A DNA stretch of 8,685 nucleotides. Origin: Anaerolineales bacterium. Lineage in GTDB: Bacteria; Chloroflexota; Anaerolineae; Anaerolineales; UBA6663. Of this stretch, positions 6,159 through 8,685 are shown piece after piece. A program made the translations under genes and the position numbers. The stretch covers positions 1 through 8,685 of the forward strand of contig JAEURL010000437.1 of the NCBI GenBank assembly GCA_016789165.1. Reading direction: 5' to 3'. Every line of letters begins with the position of its first letter. The first letter of the stretch is position 1. The notes under the pieces were generated by a model. It ran no database searches. It saw only the letters and a list, made by a program, of their open reading frames with translations, and was not told where the DNA came from.

Positions 6159-7610
6159 TCAGCGTCCCGGCAGCGTGATCACCTGGCCGGGGTAGATCAG
6201 GTCCGGATCGAGCACCTGCGGGTTGGCCGCGATCAGGGCGTTCAGGTCGATGCCGGTCTGGCGCGCGATGTAGGACAGGTTGTCGCAGCGATCCACCAGC
6301 CAGACCTCGCCCCGGTCCTCGCCGTAGGCCTCGGGATCGCCGGGCCGGCAGGCGCTGGCCGAGCTGGGCGCGGGCGTCGCGGCGGCCGCGGCGCCGACGG
6401 TCAACGTGGTCTTGGCGCCGGCGGCGGCCACCTGGCCGGCGGCATCCAGGGTGTTGACCCCGATCTCCCGCCCGCCGGCGGTCAGGGTGGCGTCGAAGGA
6501 CCAGCGCCCGTCGGCGCCCACCGTGGCCGTGCCGGCCGGCTGGCCGTCGATCATGACCTGAACGGTGCTGCCGGGCGTGCCGGTGCCGGTCAGCCGGACA
6601 CGGCCGGCGCGCACAGGCGGCGCGGGCGTGTCCAGGGTGGGCGCGGCTGCGGTCGCCGGCGCGTCGCCCACGCTGAGGGCGGCGGGCTCGCCGGCGGCGG
6701 CTACCTGGCCGGCGTCATCCAGGGCGTTAGCCGTGAGTGTGTGTTCGCCGGCGGTCAGGGTGGCGTCAAAGGACCAGCGCCCGTCCGGGCCGACCCGGGC
6801 GGTGCCGGCCGGCTGGCCGTCGATCACGATCTGGACGGTGCTGCCGGGCGCGCCGCTGCCTTGCAGGGCCAGGCTGCCGGCGGTGAGCGGGCCGGCCGGG
6901 AGGTCCAGCGTGGGCGCCGCCAGCGGCGCGGGCGCCGCGATCTTGAGCGGCGGCGCGGAGGCCGCCACTTGGCCGGCGGCGTCCAGGGCGTCCGCCGCAA
7001 TCGTGTGCTCGCCGGCCACGGCCTCGGCCGTGAAGGACCAGCGGCCGTCGGCGCCGACTGTGATCGGCTCGGACGCGCGGCCGTCCACGGTCACGCGTAT
7101 CTGGCTGCCGGGCGTGCCGGTCCCGGTGATGTCCAGGGCGCCGGCCGCCACCTCCACGCCGAACTCGGGCGCCGCGATGGGGGCCGCCACACTGAGGCTG
7201 AGCGGGGCACTGCTGGCGGTGATTGCGCCGGCGGCGTCCAGGGCGTTCACCACAATGGCGTGGTCGCCGGGCTCAGCCGGGGCCGTGAAAGACCAGCGGC
7301 CGGCGGCGTCGGCGGCGGCGGTGCCGGCCGGCTGGCCGTCGATCACGATCTGGACGGTGCTGCCGGGTGCGGCCGTCCCGCTGAGCTGCAGCTGGCCGTC
7401 CGCGGCCTCGGCCTGGACGGTCGGCGTGGCCGGGCCGGGGGTGGGGCTGGCCGGCGGCGGCGCGGTGGTTGGCGTGGCCGTGGGGCCGGCGGCGATTGGC
7501 TCTGCCGCGGGGCGCTGGAACAGCAGCCAGAGCAGCAGGAGCAGCAGCAGAATGGCGACGATCAGCTTGAAGAGATCGTAGGTTTGGAAGCGGCGTTCGT
7601 TGGCGGCCAT
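6159..7610 (-). CDS. Membrane-anchored protein with four Ig-like repeats and C-terminal LysM
   Basis: A 483-residue surface protein. A short basic N-terminus (ERR, residues 5-7) precedes one hydrophobic span, about 14-31, with a run of leucines. The positive-inside rule places the rest outside the cytoplasm. A Thr/Pro/Ala-rich stalk follows (about 34-66). Then come four bacterial Ig-like repeats, about 68-142, 150-225, 240-314 and 330-404, each with a PGS-V-DG-PAGT segment, GRWSF and a DAAGQVAA-like end. A linker and LysM domain (about 435-481) end the chain: LSYIARQTGIDLNALIAANP and LIYPGQVITLPG. LysM domains bind GlcNAc-containing peptidoglycan, so it probably tethers or spaces something at the cell wall. 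The only two cysteines, C421 and C442, flank the first part of the LysM. Start ATG 7608-7610 has Shine-Dalgarno GGAGGG (7617-7622) at 6 nt. It follows the coiled-coil gene by 35 nt and is terminated at 6105-6140. Confidence 0.93.
   Translation of the reverse strand: MAANERRFQTYDLFKLIVAILLLLLLLWLLFQRPAAEPIAAGPTATPTTAPPPASPTPGPATPTVQAEAADGQLQLSGTAAPGSTVQIVIDGQPAGTAAADAAGRWSFTAPAEPGDHAIVVNALDAAGAITASSAPLSLSVAAPIAAPEFGVEVAAGALDITGTGTPGSQIRVTVDGRASEPITVGADGRWSFTAEAVAGEHTIAADALDAAGQVAASAPPLKIAAPAPLAAPTLDLPAGPLTAGSLALQGSGAPGSTVQIVIDGQPAGTARVGPDGRWSFDATLTAGEHTLTANALDDAGQVAAAGEPAALSVGDAPATAAAPTLDTPAPPVRAGRVRLTGTGTPGSTVQVMIDGQPAGTATVGADGRWSFDATLTAGGREIGVNTLDAAGQVAAAGAKTTLTVGAAAAATPAPSSASACRPGDPEAYGEDRGEVWLVDRCDNLSYIARQTGIDLNALIAANPQVLDPDLIYPGQVITLPGR
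6399..7409 (-). repeat. Four tandem Ig-like domain repeats with near-identical DNA blocks
   Basis: Four units of about 225 bases plus linkers run from 7409 (first) to 6399 (fourth). Bases 7318-7367 (unit 1) and 6799-6848 (unit 3) are identical over 50 nt, coding for PGSTVQIVIDGQPAGTA. Bases 6747-6785 (unit 3) and 6474-6512 (unit 4) match at 38 of 39 nt, coding for the GRWSFDATLTAG region. Unit 3 is thus a mosaic of units 1 and 4, and unit 2 is the most divergent. Confidence 0.9.
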
Positions 7611-7645
7611 GCGGCGCCCTCCAGGTCAGGCCGGCGCGGGTGCGC

Positions 7646-8685
7646 TCAGCCCGCCTTCTTCTGGGCGGCCAGCGCGCGGGCCTGCTGCCGCCATGCCTCG
7701 GGCTCGACGTTCTGCCACTCCTTGGCCTGGGCCAGGGCAATGATCTGCTCGTCGTTCAGCTCGCCCAGGGCTTCAAAGGTGCGGATACCGGCCGCGTACA
7801 GCCGGCCCGCGAACACCGGGCCGATGCCCAGGATGATCTCGAGGTCGTCCTGGTCGGCGGGCAGGCTGCGCTTGCGGCGCGGGCGCCGCGCCGCCGGCTC
7901 GGCCTCCAGGCCGAAGGCGGCCTCGGCGCCGGCCCGCTCCGAGAACTGCAATTTCAATTCGGCCAGCTCGGCGGCCAGGGTCTCCGATTCCTGGCGGCAG
8001 GCCTCCAGTTCGGCCTCCACGCTTTCGACGGCGGCCGGCTGGGCGAAGGCGACGGGCTCGGCTTCGGCGGCGGCTTGCTCGGCGAGCTGGGCGCGCAGGC
8101 CGGCGGCTTCCGCCTCGGCGGCCTCGGCCCGCGCGCGATCACGGGCCAGGTCAGCCTGCAGGCTGGCCGCGACGGTGTAGGCCGCGGCCAGCCGGTCCGC
8201 TTTCTCGCCGAGCTCGGCTTTCAGGCTGGCCAGGACCGCGGCCGCGCCGGCCTGTTCGACCTGGCCGGCCTGCAGCTGCTTCAATTCGGCCTCGGCCGCA
8301 GCGGCGCGGGCCAGCCCAGCGCGGGCCTCGGCCAGCGCGCGTTCGGCCTCGGTCAGGGCGCTGGATTTTTCCAGGAAGCCGGCCTTGGCCTGCGCCAGCT
8401 CGGCCTCCAGGCCGTCCAGGCGTGCCTGGTGTGCGGCCGCGGCCTGCTGCATTTCACCCGTCATAGATTTGGCGGCGGCCAGCAGGCCGAGGTGTTCGGT
8501 GAGATCGGCGCTCAGGCGGGCGCGCTCGTCGTCGGCCTGGCTCAGCAGGCCGGCGCGCTCCGTCGACCGGGCGCGGGCGGCGGCGGCCTCGGCTTGCAGC
8601 TGCGTGGCGGCGCCCTTGGCGGCGGCCAGCAGGCCGAGACGCTCCGTGAGGTCGGCGCTCAGGCGGGCGCGCTCGTCGTCGCCGG
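7646..8685 (-). CDS. Coiled-coil protein with C-terminal helix-hairpin-helix domain, 5' end cut by window edge
   Basis: The reading frame is open from the stop at 7646-7648 to the window edge, giving 345 visible residues. An internal ATG at 8462-8464 would give 272 residues. The same frame continues upstream with the same Ala/Glu/Leu-rich coiled-coil composition and a matching repeat, so the true start is outside. Nearly all of the visible N-terminal 250 residues are predicted coiled coil (for example LDGLEAELAQAKAGFLEKSS). An Arg/Lys patch, RRPRRKR, follows. The last 70 residues are a helix-hairpin-helix fold: DDLEIILGIGPVFAGRLYAAGIRTFEAL, with the GIGPxxAxxL hairpin, then an EPEAWRQQARALA helix. 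This C-terminal type is often annotated as a flap-endonuclease-like HhH domain; it binds DNA or protein and is not itself catalytic. The basic patch fits DNA contact. It lies 35 nt upstream of the membrane LysM gene and is probably its operon partner. The exact role is unknown. Confidence 0.88.
   Translation of the reverse strand, partial: GDDERARLSADLTERLGLLAAAKGAATQLQAEAAAARARSTERAGLLSQADDERARLSADLTEHLGLLAAAKSMTGEMQQAAAAHQARLDGLEAELAQAKAGFLEKSSALTEAERALAEARAGLARAAAAEAELKQLQAGQVEQAGAAAVLASLKAELGEKADRLAAAYTVAASLQADLARDRARAEAAEAEAAGLRAQLAEQAAAEAEPVAFAQPAAVESVEAELEACRQESETLAAELAELKLQFSERAGAEAAFGLEAEPAARRPRRKRSLPADQDDLEIILGIGPVFAGRLYAAGIRTFEALGELNDEQIIALAQAKEWQNVEPEAWRQQARALAAQKKAG
8471..8685 (-). 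repeat. 49-residue (147-nt) coiled-coil repeat, two copies visible
   Basis: Bases 8618-8681 and 8471-8534 match at 59 of 64 nt, with a period of 147 nt. They code for DDERARLSADLTE, then R or H, then LGLLAAAK. The period is 49 residues, exactly seven heptads, so coiled-coil phase is kept. More copies may lie beyond the right edge. Confidence 0.85.

Noticed and set aside
5748..8180. Plus-strand open frame of 810 residues
   Set aside because: It is antisense to the TIM-barrel, Ig/LysM and coiled-coil genes, crosses a clear terminator for the minus strand, and has low-complexity composition. Its apparent repeats are only the complement of the Ig-like repeats.
7646..8464. Coiled-coil gene starting at the ATG at 8462-8464
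   Set aside because: The frame continues open to the window edge with the same coiled-coil repeat on both sides of this Met, so it is probably internal.

Overview
The window is very GC-rich and all eight protein genes that I can support lie on the minus strand. They read from the right edge (8685) to the left edge (1), and both edge genes are cut by the window. Long plus-strand open frames are antisense shadows produced by the high GC content. The likely source is a member of the Chloroflexota, perhaps an Anaerolineae-type bacterium. This rests on recalled resemblance of the TIM-barrel hydrolase, the Thr/Pro-rich membrane-anchored LysM protein and the coiled-coil/HhH protein to families common there. 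It is an inference, not proof.

Right block (about 6105-8685). A 5'-truncated coiled-coil protein ends in a helix-hairpin-helix domain. After 35 nt comes a single-pass membrane protein with a Thr/Pro stalk, four bacterial Ig-like repeats and a C-terminal LysM domain. This pair ends at a textbook intrinsic terminator (6105-6140).

Middle (4971-6077). A single gene encodes a TIM-barrel, GH25-like hydrolase fused to a C-terminal SnoaL/NTF2-like domain. No export signal is visible.

Left block (4930 down to 1). A candidate sigma70-type promoter (TTGACT-18-TACAAT) and a 31-bp imperfect palindrome over the expected transcription start precede a five-gene run. The order is IclR-family regulator, small cupin, GcvT-like aminomethyltransferase, and two tandem PYROXD2/phytoene-desaturase-like FAD oxidoreductases, the last cut by the left edge. 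Gaps are 14, 42, 76 and 51 nt with no obvious internal terminator, so this looks like one IclR-controlled operon. A flavin oxidoreductase pair beside a folate-type C1 transferase suggests oxidative removal of a methyl or other one-carbon group from an unknown substrate, with transfer to tetrahydrofolate. That function is inferred from families and gene order.

No tRNA, rRNA, CRISPR array or insertion sequence was recognised. No gene-free stretch exceeds 300 bases; the longest are 4866-4970 and 6078-6158, both described below.
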